From NCBI RefSeq assembly GCF_000023125.1, contig NC_013037.1, forward strand, positions 4,255,501 through 4,319,500: DNA of 64,000 nucleotides, in the 5' to 3' direction. Shown here piece by piece: positions 42,275 to 50,604 of the stretch (position 1 is its first letter; each line of letters opens with the position of its first letter). Source of the DNA: Dyadobacter fermentans DSM 18053 (GTDB taxonomy: Bacteria; Bacteroidota; Bacteroidia; Cytophagales; Spirosomataceae). The position numbers were made by a program, and so were the translations under genes. A model generated the notes under the pieces. The model searched no databases. It was not told the origin of the DNA and was given only the letters and a program-made list of their open reading frames with translations.

Positions 42275-43489
42275 CTACCGCAGTTTCAACGTCGCCAGCG
42301 TGAGGATCGCGAGGATAATGCCTACAATCCAGAAACGCGTCACGATTTTGGCTTCGTGGATGCCTTTCTTCTGGTAATGGTGGTGCAGCGGCGACATCAG
42401 GAATATTCGCCGGCCTTCGCCGTATTTTCGTTTCGTGTATTTGAAATAACTGACTTGTAAGATCACAGAGGCGTTTTCAACAATGAAAATCCCGCACATG
42501 ACCGGGATCAGCCACTCTTTGCGGATGGCCAGGGCCACTACCGCGATCACCCCGCCGAGCATCAAACTGCCCGTGTCGCCCATGAAAACCTGCGCCGGGT
42601 ACGCATTATACCATAAAAACCCGACGCACGCCCCAATGAAGGCCGCACAGAAGATTACCAGCTCGCCCGAGTTGGGAATATACATGAGGTTGAGGTATTG
42701 CGAAAATTTGGTGTTACCCGACAGATAAGCCAGCACGCCCAATGTGAGCGCGATAATGCCCGAAACGCCCGCCGCAAGGCCATCGATCCCGTCGGTGATG
42801 TTGGCGCCGTTGGAAATGGCGGTGATGATGAAAATCGCGATAATGGTGTAGATCACCCAGGTATATTCCTCGGGCAACCAGCCGAAAAGCAGCGTTTTAT
42901 AATCAAATTCGTTGTTTTTGATGAATGGGATGGTCGTTACCGTGGGGTGGATAATGTCGCGGTAGCGCTGCACTTCGCCCAGGCTCGAACTCAGCACCGG
43001 CTGCTCGTAAACGCGGATTTTGACATTGTCGTTGAAAGATAGCGTCAGGCCGACGATCACGCCAAGGCCTACCTGGCCGACAATCTTGAAGCGGCCGTGC
43101 AAGCCGTCCTTATTATTCCTGAATTTCTTGAGATAATCATCCAAAAACCCAATTCCGCCCGTCCACACCGCCGTGATGATCAGCAAAACGATGTATACAT
43201 TGCTCAGTTTCGCGAACAGCAGCACCGGCACCAACAGCGACGCCAGGATGATGAAGCCACCCATGGTTGGCGTTCCGGCCTTCTCCATTTGCCCGGCCAG
43301 CCCGAGGTCGCGGATCGACTCGCCCATTTGCTTTCTCCGCAGCAGATTAATGATAGACTTTCCGTACGCAGCGGCAATGAAAAGTGACAAAACCGTAGCG
43401 CCCAACGCCCTGAACGAGATGTACTGGAATACCCCGGCCCCGGGAATGTTGAATTGCTTGTCTAAATAATCAAAGAGATAATATAGCAT
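42275..43489 (-). CDS. mraY: Phospho-N-acetylmuramoyl-pentapeptide transferase
   Basis: The 404-residue membrane protein (about 10 helices) has the MraY motifs '[13 protein letters not shown]', GFLDDYLKK with the catalytic Asp pair, '[16 protein letters not shown]', '[12 protein letters not shown]' and '[13 protein letters not shown]'. MraY links phospho-MurNAc-pentapeptide to undecaprenyl phosphate to form lipid I. It is last in this operon; in the canonical cluster murD would follow. Confidence 0.98.
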   Translation of the reverse strand: MLYYLFDYLDKQFNIPGAGVFQYISFRALGATVLSLFIAAAYGKSIINLLRRKQMGESIRDLGLAGQMEKAGTPTMGGFIILASLLVPVLLFAKLSNVYIVLLIITAVWTGGIGFLDDYLKKFRNNKDGLHGRFKIVGQVGLGVIVGLTLSFNDNVKIRVYEQPVLSSSLGEVQRYRDIIHPTVTTIPFIKNNEFDYKTLLFGWLPEEYTWVIYTIIAIFIITAISNGANITDGIDGLAAGVSGIIALTLGVLAYLSGNTKFSQYLNLMYIPNSGELVIFCAAFIGACVGFLWYNAYPAQVFMGDTGSLMLGGVIAVVALAIRKEWLIPVMCGIFIVENASVILQVSYFKYTKRKYGEGRRIFLMSPLHHHYQKKGIHEAKIVTRFWIVGIILAILTLATLKLR

Positions 43490-43560
43490 GTAAAAGCTTA
43501 TTGGGATGACGGCTGCAAAATTGGTTTTTTTAATAGACTACGCCAAAAAGCGTACTGATT

Positions 43561-45036
43561 TTAATTGCCCGCCCGTTTTGCGAACACTTCCATAAGCACT
43601 TCCTTGTCGTCGAAATGGTGTTTTACGCCTTTTACATCCTGGTAATTTTCGTGTCCCTTGCCCGCGATGAGGATAATGTCGCCCGGCTGCGCTTCCAGTC
43701 CGGCTTTAAGAATGGCCTCGTGGCGGTCTTCGATCACGGTGGTTTTTTTGTAATCCAATGGCGGCACGCCTTTGCGCATCTGGTCGAGAATGTCCATCGG
43801 GTCCTCGAAACGCGGATTATCCGACGTCAATATCACACGATTGCTGTACCGGCAGGCGATTTCGGCCATCTTCGGGCGCTTTTCAGCGTCGCGGTTGCCG
43901 CCGCAGCCTACCACCGTCACCACCTGCTCGTTGCCGTTGCGCAAATGTGTGATCGTTTCGAGCACGTTTTCGAGGGCGTCGGGCGTGTGGGCGTAATCCA
44001 CGATACCCACGATCAGATCTGCCGAATGGAATTGTTCAAAGCGTCCGGGAGGGCTTTTCAGGTTGGATAATTCGGTCAAGACGGCCTCTTCCTTTTCGCC
44101 CAGAAGCACCGCCGCGCCGTATACTGCCAGGAGATTGTAGGCATTGAACCGGCCGATCACGCGGAACCATACTTCCTGGCTGTTAATGTCCATATGCATG
44201 CCTGCGAGCGTGTCGGAAATGATTTTTCCCTTGAAAGTGGCAAGCGTTTGCAGCGAATAGGTTTCCACGCGCGCTTTGGTGTTCTGGACCATCACGGTGC
44301 CGCGGCGGTCGTCGATGTTCACCAATGCGAAGGCCGATTTCGGCAACGCGTCGAAAAAGCCCTTTTTTGCTTTGATATAATTATCGAATGTCTTGTGAAA
44401 ATCGAGGTGGTCGTGGGTGATGTTGGTAAAAATGCCCCCTGCGAAATGCAAACCTGTAATGCGGTGCTGCGCCACGGAATGCGAGCTTACTTCCATAAAT
44501 ACATGACTGCAATTCCGCGCGGCCATTTGCGCCAGCAATGCATTCAATGCAACAGCATCTGGCGTGGTGTGCGTGGAAGGGATCACTTCGTCTTCGATCT
44601 GGTTCTGCACCGTCGAGAGCAGGCCGGAACGGTAGCCCAGCGCCCTGAAAAGCTGAAACAGGAAGGTCGCCACCGAGGTTTTACCATTTGTGCCCGTTAC
44701 GCCCACCAGCTTCACTTTTTTGGAAGGATGCCCGTAGAATGCGGCGGCAATATGCCCCATGGCCGCAGCCGAGTCCTCCACCTGGATATAGGTAATGTCT
44801 TCTCTGACATGCTCGGGCAGTTCTTCACAAAGGATTGCCACTGCGCCGAGGTCGGCAGCGGTGGTAATAAACTGGTGGCCGTCTACCTGCGTGCCGCGCA
44901 ATGCTACAAACAGGCTTCCGGGCAGTACTTTTCTGGAATCCAGGATAATATTCTTGACCGTGACATCGGCATAGCCATGAATAATGGCCCCTTTCACTTC
45001 GCCGAGCAGGCTGCTCAAAATTGGATTGTTTTCCAT
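43561..45036 (-). CDS. murE: UDP-N-acetylmuramoyl-tripeptide synthetase
   Basis: The 491-residue Mur ligase has the ATP loop GVTGTNGKTSVAT, 'FTNITHDHLDFHKTF', the carbamylated-lysine region (IKAKKGFFDALP) and the amino-acid-binding block 'LTSDNPRFEDPMDIL'. The DNPR motif indicates meso-diaminopimelate as the added residue. It lies seven bases after ftsI and 71 bases before mraY. Confidence 0.97.
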   Translation of the reverse strand: MENNPILSSLLGEVKGAIIHGYADVTVKNIILDSRKVLPGSLFVALRGTQVDGHQFITTAADLGAVAILCEELPEHVREDITYIQVEDSAAAMGHIAAAFYGHPSKKVKLVGVTGTNGKTSVATFLFQLFRALGYRSGLLSTVQNQIEDEVIPSTHTTPDAVALNALLAQMAARNCSHVFMEVSSHSVAQHRITGLHFAGGIFTNITHDHLDFHKTFDNYIKAKKGFFDALPKSAFALVNIDDRRGTVMVQNTKARVETYSLQTLATFKGKIISDTLAGMHMDINSQEVWFRVIGRFNAYNLLAVYGAAVLLGEKEEAVLTELSNLKSPPGRFEQFHSADLIVGIVDYAHTPDALENVLETITHLRNGNEQVVTVVGCGGNRDAEKRPKMAEIACRYSNRVILTSDNPRFEDPMDILDQMRKGVPPLDYKKTTVIEDRHEAILKAGLEAQPGDIILIAGKGHENYQDVKGVKHHFDDKEVLMEVFAKRAGN

Positions 45037-45043
45037 TGAAGGA

Positions 45044-47188
45044 TTATTGTAATGTAAGCAGGATTGTCTTGCTTCCCGATTTGTTGGTGCCCGGCGGCAG
45101 CGATTGCTCGATCACCTTGCCCGAGCCTCTGAACGTCACCCTGAAACCCTTGTTTTCCATCAGATACAATGCATCGCGCATCGACATGCCTTGCAAATCG
45201 GGCACATCGCGGGAATCTACCTCGCGCGGGTTCCATTTGGTTTTGCCCTTTTTGTAGAGCGATGCCGTCGCGTATTCGCTGTCGGCCGGCGCGGGTGTCA
45301 TGTTCAGTGTTTTGCTGATCGCGTTCAGGTCGCTGATGGTGCCGGCCCATTTCACGTCTTCCGATTTTTCGGGGATAGAGTCTTTCACCGGCTTCTGAAT
45401 GGCCACGTCGTAAGCATAAATGCGGTCGGCCACTTCCTTGAAAACCGGCGCGGCCACGCTGCCTGCGTAACGGGTGTAATCCGCGCCGCTGCTTTTGGGG
45501 TTATCGATGATCACGATGCAGCTGTATTTCGGCTTCTCGGCCGGGAAGTAACCCGCAAAAGAAGTGTAGTTTTTGCCTTCGGTATAAATTCCGTTGATCA
45601 GCTTCCGGGCGGTACCGGTTTTTCCCGCGATTTGGTACAAATCACTTTTGATGGTTTTGGCCAAACCTGCATTCACCACGCCTTCCAGCATTTTCTTCAC
45701 TTTACGGATCGTTTCGGGTGATGCTATCGGCTTTTCTTCTACGTACGGCGGGATTTTATCCTCAATTTCCTCCGCATTGCGGATCTCACGCACGATCATC
45801 GGCCGCACCCAGTAGCCATTGTTGGCCACGGCATTGTAGAATGCGAGTGTTTGCAATGGCGTCATCTGCATTTCATAGCCGTGCGCCATGAAGTACATCG
45901 AGTAACTGCTCCATTGTTTCGACTTACGGTCGCGGATCAGCGGCGGCTTTTCGCCCTTCATGTGAATGCCCGTTGGCTGCGTGAGGTGAAATTGTTTGAG
46001 ATAACCCAGATATTTGTCCGGCTTATTGGCAAAATAGCGCTGCATGAGCTGCACGATGCCGATGTTGGACGATTTCTCCAAAACTTGCGAGGCGGTGATC
46101 GTACCGAAGCCGCCGCGGTGGGCGTCGCGAATGGTGTGGTTGCGGAATTTCATGGCGCCATTGCCCGTGTTGACCATCACCTGGTCGGGGTCCATATTGG
46201 TTTCTTCCAGCAAAGCCATCATCGTAGCCAGCTTAAACGTCGACCCCGGGTCGTTGCTGCCAGCCAATGCGTAGTTAAACACCTCCTCATACTTGCCCGG
46301 TCCGCGCTTGGTAAGGTTCGCCATTGCTTTGATTTCCCCGGTAGCCACTTCCATAATGATCACCGAACCGAAATCCGCGTCCATTTCGAGCAGTTTCCGG
46401 CGCAATGCGATCTCGGTGCGCTCCTGGTAGTTCATGTCGAGCGTGGTGTAAATGTCGCGTCCGGCTTCTGGTTGTACATTAAATGCATCCCCAACCGGGA
46501 TTTTCAGCCCGCCTTCCACTTTTTCGACCCAGCCAATTCCCGGCCGGCCTTCGAGCTGCTTGTCGAAACTGGCTTCGAGACCAATGTAGCCGCGACCGCT
46601 TTTGGGGTCAATGCCGCCGATGGTCCGGTCGGCCATGGGGCTGAATGGCTTGTAGCGCTTGTAGATCGTCTCGAATTTGCCGCCACCGCCTTTCCGGTCT
46701 TTGGCAAAAAACGGCCACTTTTTGAGCCGTTCGCGTTCGAGGTGTGTGATTTCCCTGCTTTTCAGGCGCAGGTACCGCTTGCTCTTGCTCACGCGGTAGC
46801 GCATGATCTTGCTTTTGTAGCCTTCGGCGCTGTTTTCTTTGAAGTTTTTGGCTAAAAGCGCCGCCAGCTCGTCGATATGGTTATAGAAGTAGGCCGAATC
46901 GGCGACTTTTGTATCAAACCCTACATAATAATAAGGCAGCGACGTCGCCAGCAGGCTGTTATCGCTCGCGTAAATATTGCCGCGCATCGCCGGGATCGTG
47001 TCCAGTTTCAGGTCGTTTTTCTCTGAGTACTCGGCCCAGGTTTTGCCTTTAAATGTATCATAATATTGAACGCGTATGAGCTTGACAAACACCATGATTG
47101 CCAGCACGAACAGCAACCAGCCGACCAGACGGGCCCGGTTGATCAGCGCTTTTTTATTGTTCTGACCGCTTTCGACTTCGTTTTTCAT
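45044..47188 (-). CDS. ftsI: Septal penicillin-binding protein FtsI with C-terminal PASTA domain
   Basis: The 714-residue class B PBP has one N-terminal transmembrane helix (about residues 20-40), a dimerisation domain, then the transpeptidase domain with the SxxK motif in GSTFKLATM, SSN (EKSSNIGIV) and KTG (AGKTGTARK). The last ~65 residues form a PASTA domain (DVPDLQGMSMRDALYLMENK). It cross-links peptidoglycan at the septum together with FtsW. A PASTA tail on FtsI is more familiar from Gram-positive SpoVD/PBP2x proteins but is also found in Bacteroidota. It is 24 bases after ftsL. Confidence 0.97.
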   Translation of the reverse strand: MKNEVESGQNNKKALINRARLVGWLLFVLAIMVFVKLIRVQYYDTFKGKTWAEYSEKNDLKLDTIPAMRGNIYASDNSLLATSLPYYYVGFDTKVADSAYFYNHIDELAALLAKNFKENSAEGYKSKIMRYRVSKSKRYLRLKSREITHLERERLKKWPFFAKDRKGGGGKFETIYKRYKPFSPMADRTIGGIDPKSGRGYIGLEASFDKQLEGRPGIGWVEKVEGGLKIPVGDAFNVQPEAGRDIYTTLDMNYQERTEIALRRKLLEMDADFGSVIIMEVATGEIKAMANLTKRGPGKYEEVFNYALAGSNDPGSTFKLATMMALLEETNMDPDQVMVNTGNGAMKFRNHTIRDAHRGGFGTITASQVLEKSSNIGIVQLMQRYFANKPDKYLGYLKQFHLTQPTGIHMKGEKPPLIRDRKSKQWSSYSMYFMAHGYEMQMTPLQTLAFYNAVANNGYWVRPMIVREIRNAEEIEDKIPPYVEEKPIASPETIRKVKKMLEGVVNAGLAKTIKSDLYQIAGKTGTARKLINGIYTEGKNYTSFAGYFPAEKPKYSCIVIIDNPKSSGADYTRYAGSVAAPVFKEVADRIYAYDVAIQKPVKDSIPEKSEDVKWAGTISDLNAISKTLNMTPAPADSEYATASLYKKGKTKWNPREVDSRDVPDLQGMSMRDALYLMENKGFRVTFRGSGKVIEQSLPPGTNKSGSKTILLTLQ

Positions 47189-47212
47189 GAGGCGTTGAGA
47201 GAAAAAAACGGC

Positions 47213-47623
47213 TTAATCTTCTTCTTTTAAAATGATTTTCTTCGGGGGCGTCAGGTTCTCGACCAATCCTTCGGCCTGAACTTTCTCCACCACCACCGAT
47301 TGCTTCCCGGCACGCTCATATTCGGCGTGGATCGAGGTATACTCCGCTTTCAGGTCGTCGACTTCTTTTTTGAGCTTAATGCTTTTCCGCACATATTCTT
47401 CCGACTGGAACCCGATCCGCTCATAAGCGACGAGCAGGATCACCACCCATCCGAAATAGTAAAAGTACTTCACCGGCAAACGCTCTTCCTGGCCAGGCAG
47501 TTTTTCGCCAAAAACCTTATCGAGCGGCAAAAATTTGTTCAGCCAGTTGAACAGCGAATATTCCCGTTTCCGCTTGGGCGGCTTCGGCGGTATTGGCTTC
47601 TGGCGCTTTTTGTTTTCAGCCAT
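47213..47623 (-). CDS. ftsL: FtsL-like division protein
   Basis: The 136-residue protein has a Lys/Pro-rich cytoplasmic end, one transmembrane helix (about 53-71, YFYYFGWVVILLVAYERI) and a short periplasmic coiled coil (about 75-120). This fits FtsL in topology; sequence identity is low, as usual for this protein, so position between rsmH and ftsI is the main evidence. FtsL forms the FtsQLB complex. The ATG at 47623 avoids overlapping rsmH; a 14-codon longer frame exists. Confidence 0.85.
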   Translation of the reverse strand: MAENKKRQKPIPPKPPKRKREYSLFNWLNKFLPLDKVFGEKLPGQEERLPVKYFYYFGWVVILLVAYERIGFQSEEYVRKSIKLKKEVDDLKAEYTSIHAEYERAGKQSVVVEKVQAEGLVENLTPPKKIILKEED

Positions 47624-47648
47624 GGTTAAGGTCACGTTAAGTATTTGG

Positions 47649-48566
47649 TCAAGCCTTTTCAGCAATCCGCAACTTGGCGCTCCGGGCGCGTGGGTTCACG
47701 GCTATTTCTTCCGCAGTGGCCTCGATGGGCTTCCGCGTAACGCTTTTCAGCGGCTTGATCTCGTTGCCATAAAAATCCTTCTCTACTTCTCCGTAAAACT
47801 TCCCTTTCTGAATGTAGTTTTTTACCAGCCTGTCTTCCAGCGAATGGTAGGACATGACTACCAAACGGCCGTCGGGCGCGAGCACTTCGGGCACCTGCGC
47901 GAGGAACTCTTCGAGCACGGCCAGCTCATCGTTCACCTCGATGCGCAATGCCTGGAACACCTGGGCGAAATACTTGTTCTCACGATGCTTGGGCGCATAG
48001 CGCATGAGAATGCCTTTGAGGTCATTCACGGTTTCGATCTGTGAATTGTAGCGGGCGGCGATAATCGCCTCCGCGGCGGTGCGGGCGTTGGTCACTTCTC
48101 CGTACATGCCCAGAATGCGTTGCAATTCTGCTGCCGAACGCGTTTTGAGCACTTCACGGGCTGTTTTTTCAATGTTCGGGTTCATCCGCATGTCCAGGTC
48201 GGCGTCAAACCGGGTAGAAAACCCCCGTTCGGGCGTGTTGATCTGGTGGCTTGATACGCCGAGGTCGGCCAGGATGCCGTTCACCAGCGGGGCCTTGTTC
48301 AGTTTCAGGTAGCGTTTCAGGTGCCTGAAATTGGCCGGGATGAATGTAAACCGCTGGTCGTCCTTGAATTCGAGTGCATTGGAAGCCGCATCGGGGTCCT
48401 GATCGAACACCAGCAGCCGGCCGGTCGTGAGCTTTTCCAGAATGGCCCGCGAATGTCCGCCGCCACCGAAAGTAACGTCGACATAAATGCCATCAGGCTG
48501 TATTTGAAGGCCTTCTAGACACTCGGACAACATGACGGGAACGTGGTAGGTACTAGGCGAATCCAT
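47649..48566 (-). CDS. rsmH: 16S rRNA (cytosine1402-N4)-methyltransferase
   Basis: The 305-residue protein shows the RsmH/MraW motifs: HVPVMLSECLEGL, the SAM loop VDVTFGGGGHSRAIL, 'GILADLGVSSHQINTPERGFS' and 'VMSYHSLEDRLVKNYI'. It methylates C1402 in the 16S rRNA P site. It is the first gene of the dcw cluster here. The usual upstream partner mraZ is missing; the next gene upstream is divergent. Confidence 0.97.
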   Translation of the reverse strand: MDSPSTYHVPVMLSECLEGLQIQPDGIYVDVTFGGGGHSRAILEKLTTGRLLVFDQDPDAASNALEFKDDQRFTFIPANFRHLKRYLKLNKAPLVNGILADLGVSSHQINTPERGFSTRFDADLDMRMNPNIEKTAREVLKTRSAAELQRILGMYGEVTNARTAAEAIIAARYNSQIETVNDLKGILMRYAPKHRENKYFAQVFQALRIEVNDELAVLEEFLAQVPEVLAPDGRLVVMSYHSLEDRLVKNYIQKGKFYGEVEKDFYGNEIKPLKSVTRKPIEATAEEIAVNPRARSAKLRIAEKA

Positions 48567-48615
48567 TTGTTAAAAGCAATGTACTGAGGAACTATTTCCG
48601 CCAAAGCGGCAGTTA

Positions 48616-48623
48616 CAAACTTA
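48616..48623 (-). promoter_or_regulatory. -7-like element for the rsmH operon
   Basis: The minus strand reads TAAGTTTG (TAnnTTTG), about 50 bases before the rsmH start. A -33 box is not clear. A plus-strand TAATTTTG at 48663-48670 could serve the divergent thioredoxin-like gene. Confidence 0.4.
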
Positions 48624-48706
48624 GCAATTTTCGGGCGTAGGAATCACGCGGGCCCGGGGAATTAATTTTGACACCACTAATAGCTTTAAACACCATTTCA
48701 TTGAAT

Positions 48707-49954
48707 ATGAGACTCCTGTTATCTTTTGGCATACTTTCAATTTTCACACTCATCGCCGCCTTCCGGCCCTCGCCGGTAACACCGCCGCAGAACGGCATCT
48801 GGCGCGCCACATTGAGCCGCGACAAGCAGAAACTACCCCTCATTCTCGACATTTCGAAAAACAGCGACGGTAAAACCTACACCGTCAATATCATCAACGG
48901 CACCGAAAAGCTAAAAATGGACAGCAGCTATTTCCAAAACGACTCGCTCGTGATCCCGATGATGATGTTCGATGCGAAGATCATCGCCAAATCCACCGGC
49001 GACGAATTGAAAGGCACCTACTACCGTTATGCCAACGGCAAGGTGGCCGGATCATTGCCATTCGAAGCGGTTCAGGGTGAAAATTATAAGTTTTTCAAAA
49101 AAGGTGAAGCCAAAAGCAGCCGCAATGTGAGCGGCAAATGGGCTACTACATTTACAAACCCCGCAAGCGGCGACGAAACCATCGCCGTCGGGAACTTCAC
49201 CCAGCAGGGTACCGACGTCACCGGTTCATTTTTGACACCTACCGGTGATTACCGCTTCCTAACCGGCAGCGTGAACGGCGATAGCCTTTACCTCTCCACA
49301 TTCGACGGCTCGTTTGCGATGCTATTCAAAGCGGCATTCCAGCCCGACGGTTCGTTAAAAGGCAGCCAATGGTCGGGCATTAAAGCTTACAAAACCTGGA
49401 CGGCCAGGCCCGACGCTAACGCCAAGCTGCCGGATGCCACGAAAATGACTTTCCTGAAACCGGGCTTCGAGAGTGTTGATTTCTCTTTGAAAGACACGAA
49501 AGGCAAAACCTGGACGCTCAAAGACCCGCGTTTCGCCGGGAAGCCGGTGATCATCCAGATCATGGGCTCGTGGTGCCCCAACTGTATGGACGAAACCAAT
49601 TACCTCGCCCCGTGGTATAAAAAGAACAAAAAACGCGGTGTGGAGATCGTGGGCCTCTCATTCGAGCGCTCGGACAAGCCGGAAATCTCCAACCCGAAAA
49701 TCGACCGGATGGTAAGCCGCTTCGGCATCGAATATCCGGTGGTGCTTGCCGGAACAAGCTCAGAGGAATCCACCGCGAAAGCGCTGCCGATGCTTAATAA
49801 AATCATGTCCTACCCCACCACGATTTTCATCGACAAGCACGGCAAAGTGCGCGAAATCCACACCGGCTTCAACGGCCCCGGCACTGGCCATTATTACGAC
49901 GAGTTCGTGGCGGATTTCAATACGTTGATGGACAAGCTCATCAGCGAGAAGTAA
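48707..49954 (+). CDS. Exported TlpA-family thioredoxin-like protein
   Basis: The 415-residue protein has a signal peptide, a beta-rich N-terminal domain of about 240 residues ('WRATLSRDKQKLPLILDIS'), and a C-terminal thioredoxin/TlpA domain with GSWCPNC as the active-site CxxC and a cis-Pro loop (SYPTTIFIDKHGK). Such proteins act in thiol exchange in the periplasm, e.g. cytochrome c maturation or repair. The ATG at 48707 begins the signal peptide (MRLLLSFGILSIFTLIAA). It is a single gene ending at a terminator. Confidence 0.88.
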   Translation: MRLLLSFGILSIFTLIAAFRPSPVTPPQNGIWRATLSRDKQKLPLILDISKNSDGKTYTVNIINGTEKLKMDSSYFQNDSLVIPMMMFDAKIIAKSTGDELKGTYYRYANGKVAGSLPFEAVQGENYKFFKKGEAKSSRNVSGKWATTFTNPASGDETIAVGNFTQQGTDVTGSFLTPTGDYRFLTGSVNGDSLYLSTFDGSFAMLFKAAFQPDGSLKGSQWSGIKAYKTWTARPDANAKLPDATKMTFLKPGFESVDFSLKDTKGKTWTLKDPRFAGKPVIIQIMGSWCPNCMDETNYLAPWYKKNKKRGVEIVGLSFERSDKPEISNPKIDRMVSRFGIEYPVVLAGTSSEESTAKALPMLNKIMSYPTTIFIDKHGKVREIHTGFNGPGTGHYYDEFVADFNTLMDKLISEK

Positions 49955-49974
49955 ATCAGCAAAAAACAGAACGG

Positions 49975-50007
49975 CACACCGTCCTTTTTCGGGGCGGTGT
50001 GTTTTTT
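49975..50007 (+). terminator. Terminator of the TlpA-family gene
   Basis: CACACCG (49975-49981) pairs with CGGTGTG (49995-50001), followed by six T. Confidence 0.75.
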
Positions 50008-50027
50008 ATTGGCCTAAAAATGGTATG

Positions 50028-50060
50028 CTTGCATAATAATGCTCACATTGCTTACATTTG
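50028..50060 (+). promoter_or_regulatory. Promoter of the marR-fadB operon
   Basis: CTTG at 50028-50031 and TACATTTG at 50053-50060 are 21 bases apart and match the Bacteroidota -33/-7 boxes. Transcription would begin about 35 bases before the MarR start. Confidence 0.5.
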
Positions 50061-50100
50061 TGATAAGGGCATTACCTGATACCAATAGCTTTTTGAAACG

Positions 50101-50568
50101 ATGCGCAAGGAAAAAACTATCGACTTCCAGATCAAATGGGCCTGGCATTCTATTTCGAGGATGTACAATGCCTATGCCGCCCGTTTCGACACAACGATGG
50201 CTGTCGGGTATGTGCTGCTGAATATCGACATTGAAAACGGCACGCCAGCCACCAAAATAGCGCCGTTGCTCGGTATGGAGCCGCGCAGCCTGGTGCGGAT
50301 GCTCAAAAACCTGGAAGAAAAAGGCCTGATCCGCCGCGAAGTGAGTAAGAACGACAAGCGTTTCGTGCGCATCGTGCTCACGGAATTGGGCAAGGAAAAG
50401 CGCGAACTGGCCCGCGAAGGCGTGATTTCGTTCAACACGATGATCCGCGATAAGATCCCGCTTGAAAAGCTGGTCGTGTTTTTTGATGTGATTAAAGACA
50501 TAAACCGATTGGTGGAGGAAGAAAACCAGAAGCTGAAAGCCGGCGAGATCACCGAAGACCTGGAGTAA
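50101..50568 (+). CDS. MarR-family transcriptional regulator
   Basis: The 155-residue protein has the winged helix-turn-helix of MarR: 'GTPATKIAPLLGMEPRSLVRMLKNLEEKGLIRREVSKNDKR' region (recognition helix and wing, about residues 50-90), between dimerising helices. It begins with a basic, Lys-rich start. It lies 36 bases upstream of the FadB-type gene in the same direction, so it probably controls fatty-acid breakdown in response to an acyl-CoA or related ligand. That role is inferred from position. Confidence 0.9.
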   Translation: MRKEKTIDFQIKWAWHSISRMYNAYAARFDTTMAVGYVLLNIDIENGTPATKIAPLLGMEPRSLVRMLKNLEEKGLIRREVSKNDKRFVRIVLTELGKEKRELAREGVISFNTMIRDKIPLEKLVVFFDVIKDINRLVEEENQKLKAGEITEDLE

Positions 50569-50604
50569 CCATCAATCTCATCCTGAAAACCAACCTTAGT
50601 AAAA

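Noticed and set aside
45851..46855. 334-codon open frame opposite ftsI
   Set aside because: Antisense to a certain gene, with the biased His/Arg/Val composition of a reverse-strand shadow frame.
48567..48706. mraZ or another small gene upstream of rsmH
   Set aside because: The spacer is only 140 bases and holds no MraZ-like sequence in any frame; it looks like a divergent promoter region.
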